Part shown: positions 1 through 7,401 of the stretch, piece by piece
Numbering within the stretch: position 1 is the stretch's first letter
Layout: each line of letters starts with the position of its first letter
Source: Mesorhizobium erdmanii USDA 3471
GTDB lineage: Bacteria > Pseudomonadota > Alphaproteobacteria > Rhizobiales > Rhizobiaceae
DNA length: 64,000 bases
Assembly: GCF_000472705.1 (NCBI RefSeq)
Contig: NZ_AXAE01000020.1
Span: forward strand, 1 to 64,000
Direction: 5' to 3'
Notes under the pieces: model-generated
Told to the model about the DNA's origin: nothing
Database searches by the model: none
What the model saw: the letters and a program-made list of their open reading frames with translations, nothing else
Translations under genes and position numbers: made by a program

Positions 1-199
1 GGCCGTGATTGAGCGGCGCTCGCGGCCGATCGTGCAAACCTTCCGGACCAAACTCCCGATAACGCCCTAGCCATTTGTAGCCGCTCTTGCGCGAGATGCC
101 GTAGGCCGCACACAGCTGCGTCATCGTCTCCTCGCCAGAAAGGCAGTCCACAACAAACCGGAGCCGCTCATCCATGATGCCAGTCTCTCGCCAAACCAT
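1..199 (-). CDS. IS481-family transposase, N-terminal part (cut by window edge)
   Basis: The reverse strand reads MVWRETGIMDERLRFVVDCL and continues through a helix-turn-helix region (TQLCAAYGISRKSGYKWLGR). This is the characteristic N-terminus of IS481-type transposases, which bind the element ends through this domain and cut DNA with a downstream DDE domain. Only the first 66 residues are in the window. I start at the ATG ending at 199 because the family usually begins with M-x-W-R/K-E-T before MDERLRF; an internal ATG ends at 175. No frameshift is visible in this part. Whether the element is intact cannot be judged. Confidence 0.85.
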   Translation of the reverse strand, partial: MVWRETGIMDERLRFVVDCLSGEETMTQLCAAYGISRKSGYKWLGRYREFGPEGLHDRPRAPLNHG

Positions 200-280
200 C
201 GCCGGTCCTCCCGGCGGACAAGAAAACTGTCACCCATCTAATCAGTCCATTCTGTTACCTATCTATCCGGTTCGGACACC
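200..280. mobile_element. Terminal region of the IS481-type element
   Basis: Just upstream of the transposase start lie two related direct repeats, CTGTCACCCATCTA (227-240) and CTGTTACCTATCTA (252-265), followed by CCGGTTCGGACACC. TGT-starting, repeated terminal motifs of this kind are usual for IS481 ends. I infer the element boundary near 275-282; the exact inverted repeat and target duplication cannot be confirmed without the other end. Confidence 0.6.
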
Positions 281-283
281 GGG

Positions 284-440
284 CATTTCTCCCCGTATAG
301 TGACGGGGAGAAAGCAGTAGCCGCAACGCCGGCGCCTCTTCTGCAACCTTGGTGATTGGCGAACCATCGATGGAAGTGTCCCTCTCCCCGTCACTATACG
401 GGGAGAGGATGCCGGCAGGCAGGTGAGGGGCGGCGCAAAC
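284..440. repeat. Intergenic palindromic repeat, rhizobial type, two related hairpins
   Basis: Two hairpins share the core CCCCGT-(A/C)-TATA-type arms: CTCCCCGTATAGTGACGGGGAG near 289-310 and CTCTCCCCGTCACTATACGG with its complement near 383-407. The second continues into GATGCCGGCAGGCAGGTGAG, a sequence that I recall as recurring in Mesorhizobium intergenic regions. The two cores are in opposite orientation, so the block could be one large imperfect inverted repeat. No gene is supported between the IS end and the next CDS at 521. Confidence 0.55.
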
Positions 441-462
441 GCGTGTAGATCGCTCGGCAAAG

Positions 463-503
463 AAAAAGCCCGCGAACCTTGCGGCTCGTGGGCCTTTCTT
501 TGT
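463..503 (-). terminator. Rho-independent terminator of the gene at 521-973
   Basis: On the minus strand the sequence forms a hairpin with arms around GGCCCACGAGCC / GGTTCGCGGGCT followed by a T run (complement of GAAAAAG). It lies just downstream of the secreted-protein gene and is similar to the hairpin after its paralogue. Confidence 0.6.
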
Positions 504-520
504 TGAGCTATTGCTGCCGA

Positions 521-973
521 TCAGGTCTTCAGCCGTGCATTGCAGAGGCTGTAATAGCCGCCGCCCTTCTGGATCCAGCGAAGGCCGTTCAGCGTACCTG
601 CGTCCTTGTTGCCGTGGTAACCCTGCAGGCAGGTCTTCATCCGCGCCTTTGCGGGTTTTTCGGTCTTGAACTCCGCGGCGAGGGTGGTCGGGAATGTCAC
701 GCCCGCTGGCGCTACCGTGGGGGCGACCGCCGCGCTGGTTTCCTTTTTCGGCTGCGGCTCGGTTTTGACCGCGTCCGCGCTGACACTGTCCGCAGCTGAT
801 GTCGCGCATTTCTCCTTGCGGAAAGCGGCCCAGTCCAAGCCGTTCAGAGTGCCGCCTTCCTTGGCTGCTCGATACGTTTCTCCACATTCCTTCATCGTCA
901 GTGCGCTTGCAGGGGCGACGCCCCACGCGACCAATGCCGTCACAGCCAATATCGTCAACTTCAAACTGGACAT
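521..973 (-). CDS. Secreted Cys-motif repeat protein (one repeat, short paralogue)
   Basis: The protein has 150 residues with a signal peptide ending near APASA. Directly after it comes one copy of a motif LTMKECGETYRAAKEGGTLN, continuing to a second Cys about 30 residues after the first (W-x-x-F-R-K-x-x-C). The C-terminal ~65 residues (from VAPAGVTFP to CNARLKT) contain a degenerate copy with a Cys pair, ending KGGGYYSLCN. Head and tail both closely match the gene at 1211-2059, so the two are tandem paralogues that differ in repeat number. Export to the periplasm is likely. I know of similar hypothetical proteins in Mesorhizobium and Bradyrhizobium, but no function. The conserved Cys pairs could form disulfides within each unit. 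Confidence 0.8.
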   Translation of the reverse strand: MSSLKLTILAVTALVAWGVAPASALTMKECGETYRAAKEGGTLNGLDWAAFRKEKCATSAADSVSADAVKTEPQPKKETSAAVAPTVAPAGVTFPTTLAAEFKTEKPAKARMKTCLQGYHGNKDAGTLNGLRWIQKGGGYYSLCNARLKT

Positions 974-1151
974 TAAGACCCTCCCGGTTGATAACGAGTT
1001 TGATGTCTGTTTGTATACTGTTTGTTCCTCATATGTTCAATAGGAATCTTTGCGAGCTACTTATAAAGCCTGGGAGGGAAGTGGGGTGATGATGCCGGTC
1101 GCTCCCGCCAGATGCAGATGCGAGCAGGGGCCGCGGGCATCTCCGCGGCCA

Positions 1152-1193
1152 ACAAAAAGGCCCGCGCACCTCACGGTGCACGGGCCTTCCTTA
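1152..1193 (-). terminator. Terminator of the gene at 1211-2059
   Basis: The arms GGCCCGTGCACC and GGTGCGCGGGCC (read on the minus strand) are separated by a short loop, with a run of T following (complement of AAAAAGG). It sits about 20 bases past the stop of the repeat protein. Confidence 0.65.
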
Positions 1194-1210
1194 TTCGAAT
1201 AATTAGGCGA

Positions 1211-2059
1211 TCAACCCTTCAGTTTGGCGTTGCACAGGCTGTAGAAGCCGCCGCCCTTCTGGATCCACTTCAGGCCGCCAAGCGCCTTGGCGTCCTTGAG
1301 GACATAGTACTGGTCGAGGCAGGTGTGCATGCGGCCCTTTCCGGGGGTCTCGCTGGCATACTTCGCCGAGATCGCGGACGGAAAGGTGACGCCCTTGGGT
1401 GCAACCGTCGTCGGCTTTTCCGGCTCCTTGGTGTAATTCGCTTCGCTCGGAGCAGGCACGCTATCGTCATCCGACGCGGCAGCGCCGCATTCGGCCTTGC
1501 GGAAGTCGTTCCACTTCTGACCCTTCAGCGTGTTCGCCGTCTTGGCAGCCTGGTACTTGGCGCTGCACTCGGCCATGGTCAGGCCCTTGCCGGCAGCAGC
1601 GGCCGGAGCCGTGGTCGTCGCAGCCTTGGTGGTCGCCGGCTTGGTGGTGTCGGCGGCCGCGGATGCGCCGGCGCCGCATTCGGCCTTGCGGAAGTCGTTC
1701 CACTTCTGGCCGTTCAGCGTGCCGGCAGCCTTCGCCGCCTGGTACTTGGCACTGCATTCCTTGGCCGTCAGGCCCTTGGCGGTGCTGTCAGCCGCCGCGG
1801 CCGCAGCCTTGGTGGTCTTGGCCGGCTTGGTTTCGGCAGCCTTTGTCGTGGCCGGCTTGGTGTCCGTGGCGGCAGCGGCATCGGTGCCGCACTGTGCCTT
1901 GCGGAACTGGTTCCAGGTCGCCCCGGCAAGTGTCCCCGCATCCTTGGCTGCGTTATACTTCGTGCTACATTCGGCCATCGTCAACGCGTTGGCTGGCGCA
2001 GCCAGGAACAACGTCGCTACGGCGAGGCCGGTCAGAGTGGCAAGTCGGTGGATGAGCAT
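1211..2059 (-). CDS. Secreted Cys-motif repeat protein (three repeats, long paralogue)
   Basis: The protein has 282 residues. It starts with a signal peptide (MLIHRLATLTGLAVATLF, cut after ANA). Three units follow, each of the form L-T-x-x-E-C-S-x-K-Y-x-A-A-K-x-A-x-T-L-x-G with a second Cys after W-N-x-F-R-K-A-x-C-G. They are joined by Ala/Thr/Lys/Pro-rich linkers. The C-terminal domain (VAPKGVTFP to CNAKLKG) carries a degenerate fourth unit with Cys spacing altered by a G-rich insert. Linkers of low complexity suggest a flexible, possibly wall- or membrane-associated periplasmic protein. Function unknown. The short paralogue lies downstream on the same strand, and each gene has its own terminator. 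Confidence 0.8.
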   Translation of the reverse strand: MLIHRLATLTGLAVATLFLAAPANALTMAECSTKYNAAKDAGTLAGATWNQFRKAQCGTDAAAATDTKPATTKAAETKPAKTTKAAAAAADSTAKGLTAKECSAKYQAAKAAGTLNGQKWNDFRKAECGAGASAAADTTKPATTKAATTTAPAAAAGKGLTMAECSAKYQAAKTANTLKGQKWNDFRKAECGAAASDDDSVPAPSEANYTKEPEKPTTVAPKGVTFPSAISAKYASETPGKGRMHTCLDQYYVLKDAKALGGLKWIQKGGGFYSLCNAKLKG

Positions 2060-2427
2060 AGCGTTTCTCCGTTGCTGCAGCCCATTATACGTCCCGCCGA
2101 ATCAATAACGCTCAACGATCGGTTGCGCCAGATGCTAAGTGAGGTATATCTCGCCGGAAGCGCGATCCTCCCGATAAGGTGATGAAATCATTGTTCCTTA
2201 CCGGGTCAAAAACAAGATTTTCCGCGTGCATCTGCGTCGAATAGCTCGCAGAACTGGTATATTGCCGCGCCGCGGTGGCATCATGCTAGGCTGCAGCCTA
2301 GTTGTGTGCACTGCACAACAATGATTTTCTAAGGATTGGTAACATATAATCACACAATGTGATCGTGGCGCATCGGCCAATTGTGGCATTAGATGCCGGC
2401 AAAGAACCGTCAGGGAATCCAACTAGC
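2060..2427. other. Intergenic region before glmM with two adjacent palindromes
   Basis: No gene is supported in this stretch. It contains a perfect 16-bp palindrome CTAGGCTGCAGCCTAG (2286-2301), immediately followed by an inverted repeat with arms GTTGTG and CACAAC (2301-2319). The region also carries the promoters of the divergent neighbours. AT content is higher near 2320-2360. Confidence 0.6.
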
Positions 2428-3780
2428 ATGGCAGGGAATTACTTCGGCACGGACGGCATCCGCGGGCGCGCCAACAAGTTTCCGATGACCGCTGAGATCG
2501 CCATGCGCGTCGGCATGGCCGCCGGGCTTTCGTTTCAGCGCGGCAGCCACCGCCATCGCGTCGTTCTTGGCAAGGACACCAGGCTTTCCGGCTATATGAT
2601 CGAGAACGCCATGGTCGCCGGCCTCTGCGCCGCGGGTATGGACGTGTTCCTGCTCGGCCCGATCCCGACGCCGGCCGTTGCCATGCTGGTGCGTTCGCTG
2701 CGCGCCGATATCGGCGTCATGATCTCGGCCTCGCACAACCCCTATTACGACAACGGCATCAAGCTGTTCGGACCGGACGGCTACAAGCTCTCGGACGAGA
2801 TCGAAGAGCGTATCGAGAGCATGCTCGACAAGGATATCGAACTGGCGCTCGCCGATTCCGACGGGCTTGGCCGTGCCAAGCGCGTCGACGGCGTGCATGA
2901 CCGCTACATCGAATTCGCCAAGCGCACCTTGCCGCGCTCGATGTCGCTTTCGGGCCTCAGGATCGTCGTCGATTGCGCCAATGGCGCGGCCTACAAGGTG
3001 GCGCCCGAGGCGCTGTGGGAACTTGGCGCCGAAGTCGTGGCCATCAATGTCGAACCCAACGGTTTCAACATCAACAAGGAATGCGGCTCGACTCATCCGG
3101 CCGGCCTGCAGAAGAAGGTGCATGAAGTGCGAGCCGATATCGGCATTGCGCTCGACGGCGATGCCGACCGCGTCGTCATCGTCGACGAGAATGGCGCCAT
3201 CGTCGATGGCGACCAGATCATGGCGCTGATCGCCGAGTCCTGGCAGCAGAGCGGACGGCTTGCCGGCGGCGGCGTGGTTTCGACGGTCATGTCCAATCTC
3301 GGCCTGGAACGCTTTCTCGGCGACATGAAGCTGCAACTGCACCGCACCAAGGTCGGCGACCGCTATGTCGTGGAGCATATGCGCGCGCATGGGCTCAATG
3401 TCGGCGGCGAGCAATCGGGCCACATCGTGCTGTCGGATTTCTCGACCACCGGCGATGGCCTGGTGTCGGCGCTGCAGGTGCTGGCCTGCATCAAGCGCCA
3501 GGGTCGTCCGGTCAGCGAACTGTCGAAGAAGTTCGAGCCGGTGCCGCAACTCCTGAAGAATGTCCGCATCGCCGGCGGCAAGCCGCTCGAGGAAGCTCCG
3601 GTCAAGGCCGCCATCGAGGATGCACGTCACCGTCTCGGCAAGGCCGGGCGGCTGGTCATCCGGCCATCCGGCACCGAGCCGCTGATCCGTGTCATGGCCG
3701 AGGGCGATGATCCGCAACTGGTCGAGGCTGTCGTCAACGACATCGTCGAGGTCATTTCGGAGACCCGCAGCGCCGCCTGA
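2428..3780 (+). CDS. glmM: Phosphoglucosamine mutase
   Basis: GlmM converts glucosamine-6-phosphate to glucosamine-1-phosphate, the step before UDP-GlcNAc, and so feeds peptidoglycan and lipopolysaccharide synthesis in the cytoplasm. The protein of 450 residues begins [16 protein letters not shown], the family's usual start, so I reject the in-frame ATG 69 bases upstream. The phosphoserine loop ISASHNP places the catalytic Ser at residue 102, the position known for E. coli GlmM. The Mg-binding loop DGDADR and the phosphate-binding RPSGTEP near the C-terminus are present. In many rhizobia glmM follows ftsH; here it follows unrelated secreted proteins and an IS end, which suggests a local rearrangement. 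Confidence 0.97.
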   Translation: MAGNYFGTDGIRGRANKFPMTAEIAMRVGMAAGLSFQRGSHRHRVVLGKDTRLSGYMIENAMVAGLCAAGMDVFLLGPIPTPAVAMLVRSLRADIGVMISASHNPYYDNGIKLFGPDGYKLSDEIEERIESMLDKDIELALADSDGLGRAKRVDGVHDRYIEFAKRTLPRSMSLSGLRIVVDCANGAAYKVAPEALWELGAEVVAINVEPNGFNINKECGSTHPAGLQKKVHEVRADIGIALDGDADRVVIVDENGAIVDGDQIMALIAESWQQSGRLAGGGVVSTVMSNLGLERFLGDMKLQLHRTKVGDRYVVEHMRAHGLNVGGEQSGHIVLSDFSTTGDGLVSALQVLACIKRQGRPVSELSKKFEPVPQLLKNVRIAGGKPLEEAPVKAAIEDARHRLGKAGRLVIRPSGTEPLIRVMAEGDDPQLVEAVVNDIVEVISETRSAA

Positions 3781-3830
3781 TCACTGGCGCGCCCGAAGGG
3801 CGTCACGCGTCAAACCGTCTGGTTGCACTC

Positions 3831-3857
3831 AAGCCCGCCCTTCCGGCGGGCTTTTTC
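3831..3857 (+). terminator. Terminator after glmM
   Basis: AAGCCCGCC-TTCC-GGCGGGCTT forms a strong hairpin followed by TTTCG, 50 bases after the glmM stop. Confidence 0.85.
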
Positions 3858-3926
3858 GTTGGCCCGAAAACCAATGCAGGGCTGTCGAAATCATTCGCGG
3901 ATCTCTCGAAATCTAGAGATTCGTGG

Positions 3927-3955
3927 TTAATCGACAGGGTTAAACGCCTTTTAAC
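3927..3955 (+). promoter_or_regulatory. CtrA-type TTAA array upstream of first outer-membrane barrel
   Basis: TTAA occurs three times with spacing N9 then N7: 3927-3930, 3940-3943 and 3951-3954. The last pair is TTAA-N7-TTAAC, an exact match to the full CtrA box described for alphaproteobacteria. It lies 97 bases (from 3940) before the start codon of the barrel gene. Confidence 0.6.
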
Positions 3956-4036
3956 TTTTGCAATTCATTATCCACGCCTGAAAGCCAGTCTCATTCGGAC
4001 GCGATCGCGTTTCGAGGGTTCCTAGGGGTGACAAGC

Positions 4037-4873
4037 ATGTTCAATACAGCAAGAAAGGCCCTGTTCGCGTTGCTGTTCGCGGGCATGGCCTGGCCAGTCT
4101 TCGCAGCCGACCTGCCCGAGCCGCAGGTCGAAGAAGCACCGCCGCCGGTCTATGAGCAGCCGGTCGATGTCGGCGGTTGGTATATCCGTGGCGACATCGA
4201 CTATCACAAGTCAGATGTGAGCGGCATCGACTACTCGACCTATTCTCTCGATCCTTGCAACTGCGGTAACATCCTGGTTGGCGGCAAGAGCTTCGACTAC
4301 GCCAAGCTCAAGGGCGGCTTCTCGCTCGGCGCCGGCGTCGGCTACAAGATCAGCGATCATCTGCGTGCGGACGTGACCGCCGACTACTGGTTCAAGTCGA
4401 ACTTCAACGGCGGCACCTCGGATCTCGTCACGACCTCGACCGAAGTGTCGAAGATGAGCGCCCTGCTGCTGCTCGCCAATGCCTATGTCGATATCGGCAC
4501 CTGGCACGGCATCACGCCTTATGTCGGCGCCGGTATCGGCGGCGCGCGCGTCAAGTGGGATACCGTCTACGATCCGAACACCACCGAGACCAATCCCGGT
4601 GCATCCAACTGGCGGTTTGCTTATGCTCTGATGGCCGGTGCCTCCTACTGCTTGACCGACAAGGTCATCCTCGATGCCGGCTATCGCTTCTCCCATATCC
4701 AGGGCGGTCGCATGTTCGAATGGGATGTCAGCAGCGCCGGTCCTGGCTTCGACCGTGGCATCAACACCCACGAAGTACGCGGTGGCCTGCGCTATCAGTT
4801 CGGCGGCAACAATGGATGCGCGGCACCGGTCGTGGCCTACCAGCCCGAACCCGAGCCGATCTACACCAAGTAA
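4037..4873 (+). CDS. Outer-membrane beta-barrel protein (Omp25/RopB-like porin family)
   Basis: The protein has 278 residues with a signal peptide MFNTARKALFALLFAGMAWP cleaved after VFAA. The mature part starts with an acidic Pro-rich segment, then alternates aromatic/polar strands with Gly-rich turns (GWYIRGDI, SLGAGVGYK, TPYVGAGIGGARV) and ends with barrel strands (VRGGLRYQF). This matches the opacity/Omp25-type eight-stranded barrels of rhizobia and Brucella. It should sit in the outer membrane as a structural or surface protein. I chose the ATG at 4037 because AGGGG lies 8 bases before it; the GTG at 4028 overlaps that ribosome site. The C-terminus has an unusual short tail with two Cys-free Pro/Glu repeats (YQPEPEP). 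The next gene is a paralogue. Confidence 0.85.
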   Translation: MFNTARKALFALLFAGMAWPVFAADLPEPQVEEAPPPVYEQPVDVGGWYIRGDIDYHKSDVSGIDYSTYSLDPCNCGNILVGGKSFDYAKLKGGFSLGAGVGYKISDHLRADVTADYWFKSNFNGGTSDLVTTSTEVSKMSALLLLANAYVDIGTWHGITPYVGAGIGGARVKWDTVYDPNTTETNPGASNWRFAYALMAGASYCLTDKVILDAGYRFSHIQGGRMFEWDVSSAGPGFDRGINTHEVRGGLRYQFGGNNGCAAPVVAYQPEPEPIYTK

Positions 4874-4895
4874 GACTCTCCATCGAGTGGTCGCG

Positions 4896-4926
4896 AACCG
4901 CCCGGCTCAGCCGGGCGGTTTTCGTT
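4896..4926 (+). terminator. Terminator after first barrel gene
   Basis: AACCGCCCGGC-TCA-GCCGGGCGGTT is a near-perfect hairpin followed by TTCGTTT. Confidence 0.85.
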
Positions 4927-5016
4927 TGAGCCGCCGCCAAATCAAACGCCTGGGGGCCAAGGTCATTTCGGGCGCCGTGCATTAGTTGAAATGAATTCGC
5001 TAACGCTCTGTTAGCC

Positions 5017-5045
5017 TTAACCGCGACTTAACCACTATGGTTAAC
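5017..5045 (+). promoter_or_regulatory. CtrA-type TTAA array upstream of second outer-membrane barrel
   Basis: TTAA at 5017-5020, 5028-5031 and 5041-5044 has spacing N7 then N9. The first pair is TTAA-N7-TTAAC, again an exact CtrA full-site match, 102 bases before the start codon. The spacing order is the mirror image of the array before the paralogous gene. Confidence 0.6.
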
Positions 5046-5118
5046 AATGCTTCCTGAAACGACGGCTGCTGCGTTGATTGTTGATTGCAGATGTCGCCAA
5101 ATCCGGGAGTCGGGGATC

Positions 5119-5901
5119 ATGACACTCACATCGCGTATTGTGCTGGCGCTTGCCGGATTCGGGCTTCTGCCGCTGACATCCGCACTCGCCGCTGACTACG
5201 ATCCTCCGATCTATGCCGACCAGGCACCTGACTATGTACCGGTCGAGGTCGGTTCGGGCTGGTATCTGCGCGGCGACGTCTCCTATCTGGTGCAGAAGAG
5301 CTTCAAGAATGGGGATTTCACCTTCCCGTCGGTGATCAACAACGAAAACTTTAACGAGAGCGAAGACGCAGTTTTCGCGAGCGTCGGCTTCGGATATCAT
5401 TTCAACGATTACCTCCGCGCCGATCTCAACTTCGGCTATCTGCCGGGTAACAATGCCAGCTTCAGCTATGACGATTCAGCGGTCGTCGTACTGCCGACAT
5501 TGCCGACCCAGGGATCGGGATCGCTGAAGAACTACGCCTTCTCTGGGATACTCAACGGCTATGTCGATCTCGGCACCTATGTCGGAATCACGCCTTATGT
5601 TGGCGCCGGCGTCGGCTTTGTCCGCAGTTCGCGGAAGCTGTCGGCGACTTACACGGACAACAATAACCCCGCCAACAGTTTCAGCCTGCAGGACAATGCG
5701 ACACAATACTCGCTCGCCTATACGCTGAATGCGGGCCTTGCCTACCAGGTGACGAAGAACGTCTCCGTCGATCTGGGCTATCAGTATTTCTCCGCCCCGA
5801 ATGCCGAATATGTGACGGCTGAAAGCCTGACCTCATTCCCGGTCAAAAAGGGGATCAGCAATCACCAGGTCAAGCTCGGGCTGCGCTACGATCTCTGGTA
5901 G
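5119..5901 (+). CDS. Outer-membrane beta-barrel protein, paralogue of the preceding gene
   Basis: The protein has 260 residues. The signal peptide MTLTSRIVLALAGFGLLPLT is cleaved after ALAA. The mature barrel shows paired strands such as SGWYLRGDVSY, SVGFGYHFNDYLRADLNFGY and TPYVGAGVGFVRSS, and ends in a terminal strand VKLGLRYDLW with a C-terminal aromatic residue, as needed for BAM recognition. It resembles the gene at 4037 in length and strand pattern. The ATG at 5119 follows a GGGAGTCGGGG ribosome site; an ATG 72 bases upstream would add a non-signal N-terminus. The gene has its own terminator. Confidence 0.85.
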   Translation: MTLTSRIVLALAGFGLLPLTSALAADYDPPIYADQAPDYVPVEVGSGWYLRGDVSYLVQKSFKNGDFTFPSVINNENFNESEDAVFASVGFGYHFNDYLRADLNFGYLPGNNASFSYDDSAVVVLPTLPTQGSGSLKNYAFSGILNGYVDLGTYVGITPYVGAGVGFVRSSRKLSATYTDNNNPANSFSLQDNATQYSLAYTLNAGLAYQVTKNVSVDLGYQYFSAPNAEYVTAESLTSFPVKKGISNHQVKLGLRYDLW

Positions 5902-5925
5902 ACCTCGGCCACACCAGGTCTTGGC

Positions 5926-5951
5926 GGCGGACCTTAGCGGTCCGCCGTTTG
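5926..5951 (+). terminator. Terminator after second barrel gene
   Basis: GGCGGACC-TTAGC-GGTCCGCC followed by GTTTG. Confidence 0.75.
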
Positions 5952-6111
5952 CGTTTGAAAATCAGGCGATCCTGACCGCGGCGCCTTCTCCGTTCGATGC
6001 ATGTCGTCGTCCCCAATCCTCGCGAATCTTTTCGGCGGCATGCATCCGGTATTCCGGCTGCGACAAAAACTTTCCTCTTGACGCCCGAGGCCTGAACGCA
6101 TATCGCCGTCC

Positions 6112-6160
6112 GTGGGCCACCCCTCCCCAACGAGGGGCCACTATCTGGAAGGATAGACCA
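6112..6160 (+). ncRNA. Candidate serC RNA motif (5' leader of serC)
   Basis: Just before serC there are two tandem hairpins. The first is CCCCTC-CCCAAC-GAGGGG (6120-6137), and the second is CTATC-TGGAAG-GATAG (6141-6156), whose loop and arm contain the ribosome binding site AAGGA. A conserved two-hairpin serC motif upstream of serC is known in alphaproteobacteria, and position and shape agree. I cannot align it to the covariance model. The sequestered ribosome site suggests control of translation initiation. Confidence 0.55.
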
Positions 6161-6162
6161 CG

Positions 6163-7338
6163 ATGACGACGCATACGAAGCCCGGACTCCGTCCGGCAAA
6201 CCCCAATTTCTCCTCAGGTCCCTGCGCGAAACGCCCCGGCTGGTCGGTCGAGGCGCTCAAAAACGCTGCGCTCGGCCGTTCCCATCGCGCCAAGATCGGC
6301 AAGACCAAGCTCGAACAGGCGATCGAGCTGACGCGCGAAATCCTCCAGGTTCCGGCCGGCTACCGCATCGGCATCGTGCCGGCGTCGGACACCGGCGCAG
6401 TCGAGATGGCGCTGTGGTCGCTGCTCGGCGAACGCGGCGTCGACATGGTCGCCTGGGAAAGCTTCGGATCCGGCTGGGTCACCGACGTGGTCAAGCAGTT
6501 GAAGCTCGCCGATATCAGAAAGATCGAGGCCGGCTACGGCGCCTTGCCGGATCTGGCCAAGATCGATTTCGACCGCGACGTGGTCTTCACCTGGAATGGC
6601 ACGACGTCGGGCGTGCGCGTGCCGAACGGTGATTTCATCCCGGCAGACCGCAAGGGCCTGACCATCTGCGACGCCACGTCCGCCGCCTTCGCGCAAAAGC
6701 TCGATTTCGAAAAGCTCGACGTCGTCACCTTCTCCTGGCAGAAAGTGCTGGGCGGCGAGGGCGCGCATGGCATGCTGATCCTGTCGCCCCGCGCTGTTGC
6801 ACGGCTGGAGAGCTACAAGCCGTCATGGCCGCTGCCGAAAATCTTCCGCCTGACTTCGGGCGGCAAGTTGATCGAGGGCATCTTCAAGGGCGAGACCATC
6901 AACACGCCGTCGATGCTGTGCGTCGAGGATTATCTCGACGCGCTGCATTGGGCGAAGTCGATCGGCGGCCTTGATGCGCTGGTCGCCAGGGCGGACGCCA
7001 ATGCGGCTGTCCTCGATGGCTTTGTCGACAAGTCCTCGTGGCTCGGCCATCTCGCCGTGCAGCCGGCGACGCGGTCAAACACCTCTGTCTGCCTGTCTTT
7101 CACCGATGCTGACGTGGCGGCGCTCGACGCCGACGGACAGGCGGCTTTCGCCAAGGCACTGGTCTCGGCGCTCGACAAGGAAGGTGTCGCCTACGACATC
7201 GGCTCCTACCGCGACGCGCCTCCCGGCCTGCGGATCTGGTGTGGTGCGACGGTCGAGACCTCCGATCTCGAAGCGTTGCTGCCCTGGCTCGACTGGGCTT
7301 TTGCGGCTCAAAAGGCGTCGCTCAAGGCTGCGGCCTGA
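6163..7338 (+). CDS. serC: Phosphoserine aminotransferase
   Basis: SerC converts 3-phosphohydroxypyruvate and glutamate to phosphoserine and 2-oxoglutarate, the second step of serine synthesis. The 391-residue protein shows the alphaproteobacterial form, starting near [18 protein letters not shown]. The PLP lysine is K194 in [15 protein letters not shown]. The substrate Arg/Trp motif WESFGSGW is also present. The ATG is 7 bases past the small hairpin holding AAGGA. serA follows after 63 bases containing a short hairpin, so the two should form one operon for the first two enzymes of the pathway. Confidence 0.96.
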   Translation: MTTHTKPGLRPANPNFSSGPCAKRPGWSVEALKNAALGRSHRAKIGKTKLEQAIELTREILQVPAGYRIGIVPASDTGAVEMALWSLLGERGVDMVAWESFGSGWVTDVVKQLKLADIRKIEAGYGALPDLAKIDFDRDVVFTWNGTTSGVRVPNGDFIPADRKGLTICDATSAAFAQKLDFEKLDVVTFSWQKVLGGEGAHGMLILSPRAVARLESYKPSWPLPKIFRLTSGGKLIEGIFKGETINTPSMLCVEDYLDALHWAKSIGGLDALVARADANAAVLDGFVDKSSWLGHLAVQPATRSNTSVCLSFTDADVAALDADGQAAFAKALVSALDKEGVAYDIGSYRDAPPGLRIWCGATVETSDLEALLPWLDWAFAAQKASLKAAA

Positions 7339-7347
7339 GATTTCTGT

Positions 7348-7365
7348 GGCGGCCCTCAGGCCGCC
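7348..7365 (+). other. Intercistronic hairpin between serC and serA
   Basis: GGCGGCC-CTCA-GGCCGCC is a perfect 7-bp stem with a tetraloop and no T run, so it is more likely an RNA-stability element or a weak attenuator than a full terminator. Confidence 0.5.
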
Positions 7366-7401
7366 CATTCCCTGGATCAATCCAATTTGAAGGAGGTCGC
7401 C

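Noticed and set aside
284..440. CRISPR-like repeats
   Set aside because: Only two cores in opposite orientation with no regular spacers; they form hairpins typical of intergenic palindromes.
3927..3955. Promoter -10/-35 boxes from the TTAA motifs
   Set aside because: The spacing fits CtrA boxes better than sigma-70 elements and repeats at the paralogue.
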